NCBI GenBank assembly: GCA_948144175.1 | Contig: CANXME010002591.1 | Coordinates: 1,484,501 to 1,548,500 of the forward strand | DNA length: 64,000 bases | DNA from: Closterium sp. NIES-65 | Taxonomy: Eukaryota > Streptophyta > Zygnematophyceae > Desmidiales > Closteriaceae | Direction of reading: 5' to 3' | Shown here: one piece after another, positions 54,430 to 64,000 of the stretch | How the letters are laid out: every line of letters begins with the position of its first letter | How positions within the stretch are numbered: the first letter of the stretch is position 1 | The notes under the pieces: model-generated | Told to the model about the DNA's origin: nothing | The model's input: only the letters and a program-made list of their open reading frames with translations | The model's database searches: none | Translations under genes and position numbers: made by a program

Positions 54430-55500
54430 TGCGGCCCCGCCGCCTTCACTGACGCGGCCCCGCCGCCCTCTCTGTCGCGGCCCCGCCGCCTGCTCTCACG
54501 CGGCCCCGCCCCGGCTCCTTCGCGGCCCCGCTGCCTGCTCTCGCGCGGCCCCGCCCCGGCTTCTACGCGGCCCCGCCCCGGCTTTCACGCGGCCCCGCCG
54601 ACGGCTTTGTCGCGGCCCCGCCCAGGCCCTTACGCGGCTCCGCCGCCTGCTCTCACGCGGCCCCGCCCCAGCTCCTTCGCGGCCCCGCCGCCTGCTCTCG
54701 CGCGGCCCCGCCCCGGCTTCTACGCGGCCCCGCCCCGGCTTTCACGCGGCCCCGCCGACGGCTTTGTCGCGGCCCCGCCCAGGCCCTTACGCGGCTCCGC
54801 CGCCTGCTCTCACGCGGCCCCGCCCCGGCTCCTTCGCGGCCCCGCCGCCTGCTCTCGCGCGGCCCCGCCCCGGCTTCTACGCGGCCCCGCCCCGGCTTTC
54901 ACGCGGCCCCGCCGACGACTCTGTTGCGGCCCCGCCCAGGCCCTTACGCGGCCCCGCCGCCTGCCCCCGTCGCGGCCCGGTCACCTCCTGACGGCCCCGC
55001 CGTCCCTTCGTGACGGCCCCGCCGTCCCTTCCTGACGGCCCCGCCGTCCCCTCCTGACGGCTCCTGCCGTCCCCTTCTATCGGCCCCGCAACTGCACCTG
55101 CTGGCCCCGCCGCTGCACCTACCGGCCCCCACCACCCACCCCCCCTTTTCCCGTCGCCTGTCGAGGCGACCTGAGGGGGCCGCTTGCGGGTGGCAGGTGT
55201 GTGGCCTCCCTTGCTTCTCCTCCTCCTTCATCTCCCACTGCAGCAGCCGAGCCGCCCCACCGCCGAGCCGCCCTGCACCCGAGCCGCCCAGCAGCCGAGC
55301 CGCCCTGCCGCCGAGCCGCCGGGTCGCTGAGCTGCTGAGCTGCAGTTGCTGCCGAGCCGCCCTGCCGCCGAGCCGCCGAGTCACCGAGCTTCTGAGCTGC
55401 AGTTGCTGCCGAGCCGCCTTGCCGCCGAGCCGCCCGAGTCGCCCGAGCCGCCGAGCCGCCGAGCTGCCGAGCCGCTGAGTCGCCGAGCCTACTCTTCCCA
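54430..55500 (+). repeat. GC-rich tandem repeats in the copia leader
   Basis: 54430-55010 is a nested repeat of gcggccccgcc units, with a larger unit of about 178 bp occurring nearly three times. 55235-55500 is a second gccgagccgcc array. Open frames across them encode only Pro/Arg/Ala repeats, so I do not call a gag protein here. Confidence 0.8.
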
Positions 55501-55629
55501 CCACTGGTGAGCTCTTGCCCTGCTAGCACGCTGCGCGTCGCCTGCTTGCCTGCCTGCCTGCCTTTTGGCTTGCCTGGCTGCCTGCCTCCCTGCTGCTAGT
55601 CCTGCTCCTGCTTCTACTTGCGGAGCCAA

Positions 55630-58600
55630 ATGCAGTCCCAGCGACGCCGGCGTGAGTCCCTCACGCCCCAGCAGCTGCGTGAGTGGTACGCTGGTTGGGG
55701 CTGTAGGGGTGGCGACGCTACTCCTACTACCACTCCTGCTGCTTCTACTCGTGGTGGCGGCCAGATGCAGCTCCCGCGACCCTCTCGCGTGTCTCTCACG
55801 CCTCGCCAGCTTCGTGAGTGGTACGCTCAGAGTGGAGGGTCTCTCAGTGCTGTTCGCTGCTCTTACGTGATTCGCACTGGTACTCGGACTGGTCAGCCTT
55901 GTGGGACACGTAGTCATACACCGTCCCGCTGCTTCGCCCGTCTGAGCGACGCCTGGCGTACCGTGTTTGGCGACGAGGCTGAGCTTCCCGACTGGGTGGA
56001 GTTGCTTAGGCAGAGGGTAGATATATATGCTCTTGACTATGATGCTATTCTCACTGCCATGTATGCATTGCCTACTAATGCTGACCGTGCCGGTCACCTG
56101 TGCGTCCCGCCTGACCCAGGTATAGGACCTGCTGCTCTAGCTACTGGTGAGGCTGCTGCTCTGGGTGCTAGTGAGTCTCCTGCTCCAGGTACAGGTGCGG
56201 CTGCTGCTCTAGGTGCTAGTGAGTCTGCTTCCTCAGGTGCGGGTGAGGCTGCGCTCTCAGGTACCGCGTTGGCTTCGGCCTCCCTCACCTTTACACTTGA
56301 CTCTGGGGCTTCTCGCTCCTTCTTTCGGGACCGCACCACACTCACGCCGCTTGGTCGGCCGGTTGCAGTCTCCCTGGCTGACCCCTCTGGGGGTCCTGTC
56401 CTCGCTCACTTCTCCACTGTCCTCCCGTGTCCGGCTGCCCCCTCGGGCACCCTGTCTGGCCTGTACCTCCCCTCGTTCTCGACGAACTTGGTGAGTGGTG
56501 CAGACCTACAGGATGCGGGGGTTCACCAGTTCACTCCTGCGAGTCAGCGGGTGACCCACTGCACGGACGCACGCACAGGCCGGCACCTGGCCACGTTCTC
56601 GCGTTGGCCGGGGTCGAGCCTCTACACCCTGACCACTGAGTCTCCTCCTGTCCCCGCGTCCGGTCAGGTAGCAGCGTCGGGTCAGGTGTTTGCTGCTGCG
56701 TCCAGGTCTGGTCCTGAGTCTGCCCCCTGTTCGTGTCGCCTCCTGTCTCACGAGACTCTTCTGTGGCACCACCGTCTAGGCCACCCCTCCTTGCCCCGTC
56801 TTCGGGGCATGGCTTCCCGTGTCCTTGTCTCTGGTCTTCACCAGTCTCTCCCTCCCCTTCCTTCGGGACCAGGACCTTCCTGTGTCCCCTGTGTCGAGGG
56901 GCGCCTCAGGGCTGCTCCTCACTCCTCCCAGTTTCCCCCGACAGAGGCTCCTCTGCAGACGCTTCACATGGACGTGTGGGGCCCGGCCCCCGTCCGTGGG
57001 CAGGGTCACGAGCGCTACTTCCTGTTGGTGGTTGACGACTACTCGCGTTACACCTCAGTCTTCCCCTTGCGCAGCAAGGGTGCTGTCACTGAGGTGCTGA
57101 TCGACTGGATCCGCGAGGCTCGTCTCCAGCTCAGGAGGAGCTTCGGCTCGGACTTTCCTGTTCTGCGTATGCACTCTGACCGAGGTGGGGAGTTCTCCTC
57201 TCGCCTTCTGCGAGACTACTGTCGTGCACAGGGGATCCGCCAGACCTTTACGCTTCCGGACTCTCCACAGCAAAATGGGATTGCTGAGCGCCGCATTGGC
57301 ATGGTCATGGATGTCGCTCGTACGTCCATGATGCATGCGGCTGCCCCCCATTTTCTGTGGCCGTTTGCGGTTCGGTACGCGGCGCATCAGCTCAACCTTC
57401 ACCCCAGGGTCTCTCGGCCCGCGATGTCCCCAGTGTTACTGTGGACGGGGAAGGTCGGCGATGCGTCTGCGTTCCGTGTCTGGGGATCTCGGGCGTTTGT
57501 CCGCGACTTGTCTGCGGACAAGCTGTCCCCCCGTGCTGCTCCCTGTGTCTTCCTTGGCTTCCCCCCTGACGCTCCAGGGTGGCAGTTCTACCACCCCTCC
57601 TCTCGTCGTGTTCTGTCCTCCCAGGACGTCACGTTCGACGAGTCAGTCCCCTTCTACCGCCTCTTCCCCTACCGTACTCCTTCCCTTCCCCCCCCACCGG
57701 ACTTCCTGGTACCAGTTCCCCCCCCGGTAGACCCCCTCCCCCCTCAGGTTCCTGCCCCTTCGGGTGTGTCCCAGGTAGACACGGTCGAGCCAGTCGAGGT
57801 TGCTGCTGAGTCTGGTGCTGCTGCTGGGGGTGCTGAGCCTGGGGGTGCTGAGCCTGGGGGTGCGAGGCCGGGGGGTGCTGAGTTTGGGGGTGCTGAGCCG
57901 GGGGGTGCTGAGCCGGAGGGTGCTACGTCAGGAGTTGCTGAGCCTGGGGGTGCTGGGCCTGGAGGTGCGGAGCCTGCGCCTGCTGGACCTGGGGGCTCTC
58001 CGGTTCTTCCGTCTCGGCGGGAGCCGCTCTCTCCACAGGAGCTACGCGAGTGGTTTGCTCGCCGCTGGAGGCGTGCTGCTGGAGCTGGAGCTTCTTCGCC
58101 TGCTGCGGGTGCTGCCGGTCCCGGAGCTACTGGACCTGCGGGTCCTACTGGAGCTGGAGCTACTGAGCCTGGGGGTGCTGAGTCTGGAGCTGCTGAGCCT
58201 GGAGGTGCTGAGTCTGGAGCTGCTGAGCCTGGGGGTGCTACGTCTGGAGCTGCTGTGCCTGGGGGTGCTGAGTCTGGAGCTGCTGAGCCTGGGGTTTCTC
58301 CTGCTGCTGCGTCTCGCCGGGAGCCCCTCTCTCCACAGGAGCTGCGCGAGTGGTTTGCTCGCCGCTGGAGGAGTGCTGCTGGAGCTGGAGCTTCGTCGAC
58401 CGTCGAGGGTGCTGGTGCTGCCGGTCCCGGAGCTGCAGGGCCTGCGGGTCCTACTGGAGCTGGAGCTGCTGAGGGTGTTGGTGCTGAGACTACTGCTGTC
58501 TGTCCTGGCGGTGGTTCTGCTGCTGGTGCTGCTGGAGGTCCTGCCGCTGGAGGTGTTGGTGGCGCTGGTGCTGTCGCTGAGGGTGCTGGTGCTGTCCCTG

Positions 58601-60867
58601 CTGAGTCTGGAGCTGCCGCGCGGCCTCGGCCGTACTTCGTTCCGCTCCTACAGCAGGTTCTTGGTCTTTCTCCTTCGGTAGAGTGTCCACAGCCTGTCCA
58701 GTCGCAGTCACTGTTGGAGCCTTCCTCTCCTCTGCCTGCTCCCTCTCCTTACACTGGTCCTACTGGAGGTCTTGCTGAGCGTCGTGAGCCTGCGTCTCGT
58801 CCCGCGTCGCCTGTTCGTGCTGCTCGCGCTAGTGGTCGCGGTTCGCGTCAGCGTCCTCCTCCTGTCCCTGGCACGCACCGGATGTCTCTGCGTCCGTCCA
58901 CTGCTCCTCTGCGTGCCCCTTTGCCTTCTCCTCCTGAGTCCTCTCTTCCTGCGCTTGCCGACCCTGAGTCGGACTCTCTTCGCGCTGCCGGTCCTACTGT
59001 CACGCGTCTGCTTGCTACTGTCGTCACTGACCCCTCTTTTGAGTCCACTGCTGCGTCTGCTCTAGTCGCTGAGCTCGTTGACTTTGCTGCTCGCTGTCGT
59101 CTCGACTACGCTGCTGGTCTTGTTGCTGAGTCTGCGTCTGTCTGTCCTCCGTCCGTCGGGGGTGAGTGTGCTCTTGGCACGGACGTCCTAGAGGACAGAC
59201 AGGAGGAGTTACAGTGTCTAGCGGCTGCTTCACCTCATCTCGCGTCTGTACTGCTTGCCCCTGAGGGAGACCCGGATGCACTAGACATCCCGACTCCGCG
59301 TTCTTACGCGGAGGCCGTAGAGGGTCCCTACTCCTCTCAGTGGCAGGCAGCTATGGATGCAAAGATGGCTTCCTGGAAGTCCACAGGCACCTACGTTGAC
59401 GCAGTTCCCCCTCCTGGGGCGAACATCGTCAGTGGCATGTGGATCTTCCGGGTGAAGCGGCCGCCGGGCTCTCCACCTGTCTTCAAGGCGCGGTACGTTG
59501 CTCGTGGCTTCAGTCAGCGGCAGGGAGTTGACTACTTTCAGACCTTCTCTCCCACCCCGAAGATGACCACTCTTCGGGTGCTGCTGCACATAGCCGCTCA
59601 GCGCGACTACGAGCTTCACTCTCTCGACTTCAGCACTGCGTTCCTGCAGGGTAGCCTGCACGAGGAGATCTGGCTGCGCCGTCCACCTGGCTTCACTGGG
59701 ACTTTCCCTCCTGGCACCCAGTGGAGCCTCCGACGGCCAGTCTACGGTCTCCGCCAGGCACCGCGTGAGTGGCACGACACACTGAGGACTACGCTTGCGG
59801 CTCTTGGGTTTGCTCCTTCTACTGCTGACCCGTCGCTGTTTCTGCGCACCGACACTTCACTGCCGCCGTTCTACATCCTCGTGTACGTCGACGACTTGGT
59901 CTTTGCCACAGCGGACACTGCTGGACTCGCCTACGTGAAGTCCGAACTGCTGAAGAGACACACGTGCACAGACCTGGGTGAACTGCGCAGCTACCTTGGC
60001 TTGCAGATCACTCGGGACAGAGCACGCCGCACCATTACCTTGACTCAGTCACACATGGTGCAGCAGGTCCTTCAGCGCTTCGGCTTCACGTACTCCTCGC
60101 CTCAGGCCACTCCTCTGCCTACTCGCCACTCACTCTCAGCTCTGCCTTCGGATGAGTCCGTAGAGTCGAGTGGTCCGTATGCAGAGCTTGTTGGCTGCCT
60201 CATGTACCTGATGACCTGCACACGACCTGACCTTGCATACCCTCTGAGCATTCTTGCACGCTATGTTGCTCCTGGGAGACACAGACCAGAGCACATGGCT
60301 GCAGCGAAGAGGGTATTGCGCTACCTGTGCAGTACGTCGGGCATGGGGCTTGTGCTTGGAGGGCGGAGTCCAGTGGTCCTTACCGGCCACGCGGACGCTT
60401 CTTGGGCTGACGACCAGGCTACGCAGCGGTCGTCACAGGGTTACACCTTCAGCCTTGGTTCCGGCTCTGTCTCGTGGCGGTCTACTCGCTCGTCTTCGGT
60501 TCTCGGCTCCAGCTGTGAGGCTGAGATCTACGCCGGGGCCATGGCTGCACAGGAGCTTCGCTGGCTCACCTACCTGCTGACTGACCTTGGAGAGCCGCCT
60601 CGTTCTCCTCCAGTGCTGTACGTAGACAACAAGGCCATGCTGGCCTTGTGTCGAGAGCAGCGCTTGGAGCACAGAACGAAGCACATTGCTCTCCGCTACT
60701 TCCTTGCTCGTGAGCTGCAGCAGCGTGGTCAGTTGCGACTTGCGTACGTGGCCTCTGAGGCCAACACTGCTGATGTGTTCACCAAGGCACTCGCGCCTTG
60801 TGACCATCAGCGCTTTTGCACCCAGCTGGGTCTTGTACCTGTCTTGCCTCACTTGCTCTCCTCTTGA
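55630..60867 (+). CDS. Copia Pol polyprotein (protease-like, integrase, RT, RNase H)
   Basis: About 1,745 residues without a stop; a TAG in frame at about 55594 supports the start at 55630. Order: two LTPxQLREWYA motifs, a Cys/His-containing segment (CGTRSHTPSRCF, then LDYDAILTAMYALP), the protease motif LDSGASRS, integrase with HHRLGHPS..C..C, MDVWGP, SDRGGEF and the Glu in SPQQNGIAERR. Next is a linker of about 420 residues rich in GGAEPGG with two further LSPQELREWFARRW motifs. RT follows (FSTAFLQG, YVDDLVFA), then RNase H (GHADASWA, SSCEAEI, VDNKAML) and ADVFTKAL near the end. All catalytic residues I looked for are present, so the protein looks functional. It lies in the copia order (integrase before RT). 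Confidence 0.95.
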   Translation: MQSQRRRRESLTPQQLREWYAGWGCRGGDATPTTTPAASTRGGGQMQLPRPSRVSLTPRQLREWYAQSGGSLSAVRCSYVIRTGTRTGQPCGTRSHTPSRCFARLSDAWRTVFGDEAELPDWVELLRQRVDIYALDYDAILTAMYALPTNADRAGHLCVPPDPGIGPAALATGEAAALGASESPAPGTGAAAALGASESASSGAGEAALSGTALASASLTFTLDSGASRSFFRDRTTLTPLGRPVAVSLADPSGGPVLAHFSTVLPCPAAPSGTLSGLYLPSFSTNLVSGADLQDAGVHQFTPASQRVTHCTDARTGRHLATFSRWPGSSLYTLTTESPPVPASGQVAASGQVFAAASRSGPESAPCSCRLLSHETLLWHHRLGHPSLPRLRGMASRVLVSGLHQSLPPLPSGPGPSCVPCVEGRLRAAPHSSQFPPTEAPLQTLHMDVWGPAPVRGQGHERYFLLVVDDYSRYTSVFPLRSKGAVTEVLIDWIREARLQLRRSFGSDFPVLRMHSDRGGEFSSRLLRDYCRAQGIRQTFTLPDSPQQNGIAERRIGMVMDVARTSMMHAAAPHFLWPFAVRYAAHQLNLHPRVSRPAMSPVLLWTGKVGDASAFRVWGSRAFVRDLSADKLSPRAAPCVFLGFPPDAPGWQFYHPSSRRVLSSQDVTFDESVPFYRLFPYRTPSLPPPPDFLVPVPPPVDPLPPQVPAPSGVSQVDTVEPVEVAAESGAAAGGAEPGGAEPGGARPGGAEFGGAEPGGAEPEGATSGVAEPGGAGPGGAEPAPAGPGGSPVLPSRREPLSPQELREWFARRWRRAAGAGASSPAAGAAGPGATGPAGPTGAGATEPGGAESGAAEPGGAESGAAEPGGATSGAAVPGGAESGAAEPGVSPAAASRREPLSPQELREWFARRWRSAAGAGASSTVEGAGAAGPGAAGPAGPTGAGAAEGVGAETTAVCPGGGSAAGAAGGPAAGGVGGAGAVAEGAGAVPAESGAAARPRPYFVPLLQQVLGLSPSVECPQPVQSQSLLEPSSPLPAPSPYTGPTGGLAERREPASRPASPVRAARASGRGSRQRPPPVPGTHRMSLRPSTAPLRAPLPSPPESSLPALADPESDSLRAAGPTVTRLLATVVTDPSFESTAASALVAELVDFAARCRLDYAAGLVAESASVCPPSVGGECALGTDVLEDRQEELQCLAAASPHLASVLLAPEGDPDALDIPTPRSYAEAVEGPYSSQWQAAMDAKMASWKSTGTYVDAVPPPGANIVSGMWIFRVKRPPGSPPVFKARYVARGFSQRQGVDYFQTFSPTPKMTTLRVLLHIAAQRDYELHSLDFSTAFLQGSLHEEIWLRRPPGFTGTFPPGTQWSLRRPVYGLRQAPREWHDTLRTTLAALGFAPSTADPSLFLRTDTSLPPFYILVYVDDLVFATADTAGLAYVKSELLKRHTCTDLGELRSYLGLQITRDRARRTITLTQSHMVQQVLQRFGFTYSSPQATPLPTRHSLSALPSDESVESSGPYAELVGCLMYLMTCTRPDLAYPLSILARYVAPGRHRPEHMAAAKRVLRYLCSTSGMGLVLGGRSPVVLTGHADASWADDQATQRSSQGYTFSLGSGSVSWRSTRSSSVLGSSCEAEIYAGAMAAQELRWLTYLLTDLGEPPRSPPVLYVDNKAMLALCREQRLEHRTKHIALRYFLARELQQRGQLRLAYVASEANTADVFTKALAPCDHQRFCTQLGLVPVLPHLLSS

Positions 60868-61073
60868 CTTCACTTGTACTGTGACATATATATATACCTG
60901 CTCTTGCTTGTCTAGTTTTATATGTATGTCTGTACTCCTGCATGTGAACTGGCCTCTGGCCCTGCTCTTGTGCTCGGACTGTGTGGTGACTTTGTGATCC
61001 ACCCTGAGCTTGCTTTGCTTTGCTTGACTGGTCTTGTGACCCCTTGTTCTCCCCCACTTTGCCTATGGGGGTG

Positions 61074-61206
61074 TGTCAAACATTATATATGTTATGCTTG
61101 TGTAGGCTACAGTGGGTTAGCCTATAGGGGGTACACAATTCTAGGGTTTCCTACTTGTACTCATTTTCACTGCTAGTTCATCCATTCCTGTTCGCTTATT
61201 CTCACA
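61074..61206 (+). repeat. Right LTR (133 bp) of the copia element
   Basis: Base-for-base identical to the left LTR as far as I can compare by eye; preceded by a G-rich purine tract and followed by the CAGAG duplication. Confidence 0.97.
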
Positions 61207-61985
61207 CAGAGAACACTTTTCAGGGCAGAGAAGGCAGCATGCTCTTTCTCCCCCCACGTAAAAGCGACCCCCTTCCGCAGTAAATATGTCAGTGGGGCAG
61301 TTAACCGTGCCATATCGGGGACGAACCGACGCACATAATTAACGAACCCTAAAAAGCTCTGCAGCTCCGTGATGTTCGTCGGGGGATGCCACGCTTTTAC
61401 CGTATCCAGCTTCTTTGGGTCGATTTCAACTCCAGCCTCCGAAATACCGTGCCCCAAACATTCTAACCTATCCTGGAAGAACTCGCACTTGGAACCGTTG
61501 GTCAGTAATATGTGTTCGTCTAAAACCTTAAACACTGCTTCTAGATCTGCTAAGCGCTGTTGCTTATCTCGACTGTACACTAGGATGTCGTCGAGGTTAA
61601 CTATTACACATTTATCTAAGAGCGGCCTAAATGCCTCGTTCATGGTCATCTGAAAAGTCGCCGGTGCGTTGGTCAGCCCGAATGGCATCACAGTGTACTC
61701 AAACGACCCGTACCTAGTCCTGAAAGCTGTTTTGGCGCAGTCCGATGGTTCGACCCTAATCTGATGGTAACCTCCTCGTAAATCTATTTTCAAAAAAACC
61801 CGTGCTGTTCGCAGTTGGTCGATCAGTTCGTCGGCGCGGGGAATGGGGTACCGCGACTTGAGTGTTACCCTGTTCAGTGCTCTGTAGTCGATACACACGC
61901 GAAAACCCCCGTCTTTTTTCGGCGTGAATAGTATCGGTGCGACGAACGGTGACGAGCTCGGTCTGATGAATTTTTTCTCTAACAT
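61207..61985 (-). pseudogene. Gypsy reverse transcriptase domain
   Basis: Open segment with FIRPSSSPFVAPILFTPKKD, FRVCIDYRALNRVT, FLKIDLRGGYHQIRV, FEYTVMPFGLTNAPATFQ and VNLDDILVYS. The usual Tyr of the YxDD box region is Asn, though both Asp are kept. It is cut at the RNase H side by the copia insertion, and preceded by in-frame TAG codons. Confidence 0.93.
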
Positions 61986-62036
61986 GTAATCTAACTACTT
62001 CCTTAGTTCGTCAAGCTTGGGCTGTGTCAGTCTGAA

Positions 62037-62900
62037 CTAGCGTTGTACGGTTGGCTGTGCCCCCGGTTCTAATTCGATTCGGTGGTCATGTGTTCGCTGA
62101 GGTGGCAGTCTTTCCGGTAAGCCGTCGGGGAAAATCCCGGGGTATCGTTTCAACAGGTCCTGTAATTCGGGCGGTACCGCTGCCAGCAGTTTCTTGAAAT
62201 CACTCGGCTGCTCTGCTTCCTCTACTACTGCGATGTCTACTGCGTACACGTCAGCTCCAGCAACGACAATCTTATCGTTGTGATGGCGTTGACGTGTACC
62301 GTTGAAGACTCGGGCGGCTGCCAGCGAAGTAGCTCGACCCAGTTACCACTACTTCGCACGGTGCAGCTACCCGTCGTCCAGTCAATTTGCGGGTTATATC
62401 GTCGCAGCCAATCACGTCCCAGTAAAAAATCGTGCCCATCTAGTGTCGTTGCGAGCATTTCGTGTGAAAACCCAAAACTTCCCCCGCAGCAGACTTTGAC
62501 TCTCCCTACCTTTTCCCATATGGCCAGTGGCGTGCCGTCGACTAAGCGTGCGTCTATCTCCGGTAAAGTGCCGTCAACGGCTAAGTATCAGTTGCAGTTT
62601 TCGTGCGGTTGCGGTATTAACTAGACTGTGGCTTGCTCCTCCGTCGATAAAAATCTTCACTACTGCTCCCTGTATTTTCCCGTGGATCAGTATTGGGCAA
62701 TCCGTCGCTGTACCCTCCTTATTCGTCCGAGTCCGATCGATAGCATGAATCGGTACTATGACTCGGTGAGGGTCGGTGGGGTTGGGCGAGCAGGCAGTCT
62801 TGTCAGTAGTTGGCCCGATTCCTACTGACTGCTGGCGTTTCCCTGCTTTGGAGACTCCCTCCCCTGCTCTGCTCCGCGGCGCCTTAGCTCCTCGGGGCAT
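62037..62900 (-). pseudogene. Gypsy protease region, fragmented
   Basis: Three overlapping frame segments: 62900-62574 with VKIFIDGGASHSLVN (the DSGA-type protease motif, here DGGA), 62458-62237 with DFLLGRDWLRRYNPQIDW, and 62249-62037 with the pre-RT region LLKRYPGIFPDGLP. Frame changes separate them, so no continuous Gag-Pol can be made. Confidence 0.8.
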
Positions 62901-64000
62901 TCACTCTTGCGATGGCCCGGCCTATTGCAAGCAAAGCAGCGCCCCTTAAACGACGCGGCAGCTGCGTTCGTCGCAACGGCGTGTACCGTGGCGTGCTCGG
63001 TCGGTCCCCGAGGACGATGTCCGTGGTAGGACCCCAGTCTCGGACGGCGTAAAATGTCGATTTTCTCGGCGTGCGCGAGAATCTCGTTGAAGTTCGAGAG
63101 CCCGCGTAGCATAATTTTGTGCGAGATGTCCAGCTTCAGCCCTCCGACGTAACGGTCCACCCGCTCCTCTTCGTGCATGTAGCCGACCTGCTCGCATAAT
63201 GCGAGAAAACCACTCGTATAGTCTTGAACCGGCCCGAGCTGCCGCCAAGTGCGCAATCTCTGACGCGCCGAAATAGAAGCCGCAATCGGCTCGAAGCGCG
63301 CCCGAAGCCCTGCGCACCACGCATCCCACGTGCTGTATTGGGCGGTCTCGCAGAATGAACTCCAGGTGACAGCTGGGCCCGTGGGCCCTTCCTCTTGCGA
63401 CGGTGGCTCGTAGGCGCGTAGCGACGTCACGATGACTCGCCACCAGTCCATGGCGGGGCCCCTTAGCAGCGAAACGGCATACCGAATCTTCGCTGCGTCC
63501 GACTCGATATAATTCGCGTCAAAGAAGACGTTCATCCTGAAGACCCACGATTGAACCGTCGGACCTCCACGCTGGCTCGGGTCGAAGCAGGGCGGGCGTT
63601 GCGGCTTGAGTGGCATTGGTGCCATAATGGCCTGTTCGCCACTTGTCGCCGCGAACTCCACATGCCGACGGGCTTCGCGAGGCTCCCGCGGGCTTGGTGC
63701 GACCCTGTTTCCTCCCATGCCAGGCATCGGCTGGGCGGCGCCATCGGTGGCTGCACCTGAGCGCTGTCCCACGCTGTTGTTTTGTGTTGGTGTGCCGGAC
63801 GAGATGACAATCGGCTCGTCTGATTGTGCACATGCATTTGTCGGTGCGTGTGGTGGCGCTAGAGTGTTCATCGTTGATTGGTGACGCGCGGAGTCACGTT
63901 CCGCCGTGAGAGTCGCAATTTCGAGCGCTAAATCTTCAAGTTGGCGCACCAGACGGTCGAGCTGCTCCTGCGTTAATGTGGCGAGCGTGAATTCGGCCAT
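62822..64000 (-). CDS. Gypsy Gag with CCHC zinc knuckle
   Basis: An intact frame of 392 residues that begins with ATG exactly at the window's right edge. It has an N-terminal coiled region (LTQEQLDRLVRQLEDLALEI), a retrotransposon gag domain (VFFDANYIESDAAKIRYAVS, WDAWCAGLRARFEP) and the knuckle CFACNRPGHRKSEC. It remains open although the downstream pol is broken. The true start could lie further right, outside the window. Confidence 0.88.
   Translation of the reverse strand: MAEFTLATLTQEQLDRLVRQLEDLALEIATLTAERDSARHQSTMNTLAPPHAPTNACAQSDEPIVISSGTPTQNNSVGQRSGAATDGAAQPMPGMGGNRVAPSPREPREARRHVEFAATSGEQAIMAPMPLKPQRPPCFDPSQRGGPTVQSWVFRMNVFFDANYIESDAAKIRYAVSLLRGPAMDWWRVIVTSLRAYEPPSQEEGPTGPAVTWSSFCETAQYSTWDAWCAGLRARFEPIAASISARQRLRTWRQLGPVQDYTSGFLALCEQVGYMHEEERVDRYVGGLKLDISHKIMLRGLSNFNEILAHAEKIDILRRPRLGSYHGHRPRGPTEHATVHAVATNAAAASFKGRCFACNRPGHRKSECPEELRRRGAEQGRESPKQGNASSQ

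Larger units (their letters stand above)
54192..61206 (+). mobile_element. Young complete-looking Ty1/copia element nested in the gypsy element
   Basis: 7,015 bp with two identical 133-bp LTRs, a 5-bp target duplication, a primer-binding site, an intact pol frame of about 1,745 codons and a short purine tract (atgggggtg) before the right LTR. Identical LTRs and an uninterrupted pol frame indicate recent insertion. No recognisable capsid-type gag was found between the left LTR and pol, so whether it moves on its own is uncertain. Confidence 0.95.
50688..64000 (-). mobile_element. Decayed Ty3/gypsy chromovirus, interrupted by two insertions
   Basis: Read on the - strand from 64000: gag with CCHC zinc knuckle, protease, RT, RNase H, integrase, chromodomain, polypurine tract and a probable 3' LTR. 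The 5' LTR lies beyond the window. The pol region is split into several frames with in-frame stops (two TAG codons just upstream of RT, about 61992-62038; a frame change inside integrase). The RT/RNase H junction is interrupted by a Ty1/copia element (54192-61206), and the integrase N-terminus by a SINE-like unit (53141-53523). The element is therefore inactive. The chromodomain places it among chromoviruses, which tend to target heterochromatin. Confidence 0.92.

Noticed and set aside
54361-55035. Gag protein of the copia element
   Set aside because: The frame only encodes tandem RPRPGFYAAPP-like repeats; no capsid or zinc-knuckle motif is present.

Overview
This is a nuclear, intron-rich eukaryotic window that looks like a green-lineage (streptophyte) genome. 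The support is a plant-type NUP88/MOS7, a CDPK-like kinase, a plant-type Golgi methyltransferase, extensin-like SPPPP stretches, telo-box motifs and LTR retrotransposons. A charophyte alga such as a desmid is my tentative guess; no species-level marker is visible. Introns are loaded with simple repeats and GC-rich minisatellites, so most long open frames in the window are repeat artefacts.

Layout. 888-24145 (+ strand): three multi-exon genes for secretory-pathway proteins. These are a GT23/FUT8-like fucosyltransferase (888-5166), a second fucosyltransferase-superfamily protein with a proline-rich stalk and 36 consecutive glycine codons (6408-11284), and a type II membrane methyltransferase-like protein (12761-24145) whose introns hold 2-3 kb repeat arrays. 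25605-49578 (- strand): four genes. These are a CDPK-like kinase with a tail of about 1,600 residues (33139 to 25605), NUP88 (42294 to 35566), ribosomal protein eS26 (44704 to 42912) and a SANT/MYB-like protein (49578 to 45698). Splice sites and phases were traced by hand for nearly every exon. 50688-64000: a decayed Ty3/gypsy chromovirus on the - strand, holding a tRNA-related SINE-like dimer and an apparently young, complete Ty1/copia element (54192-61206) with identical 133-bp LTRs and a 5-bp target duplication.

Most interesting signal. A short palindrome, consensus TTTTGAGNCGNCTCAAAA, recurs at about a dozen separate loci plus one nine-unit array. The central N pair varies but stays complementary. 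At most loci it lies at the junction of a local direct tandem duplication of 12 to about 90 bp. Nearly all copies lie in introns or other genic sequence, often at exon edges, and none was seen in the retrotransposon block. Independently, many exon edges here exist as two or three tandem copies carrying their own splice sites, including one poison-exon-like copy and one in-frame 45-nt cassette. I know of no described element with this behaviour.

The three + strand genes fit a common theme of Golgi glycan and wall-polymer modification. The - strand genes are housekeeping or regulatory and show no obvious functional link to them.
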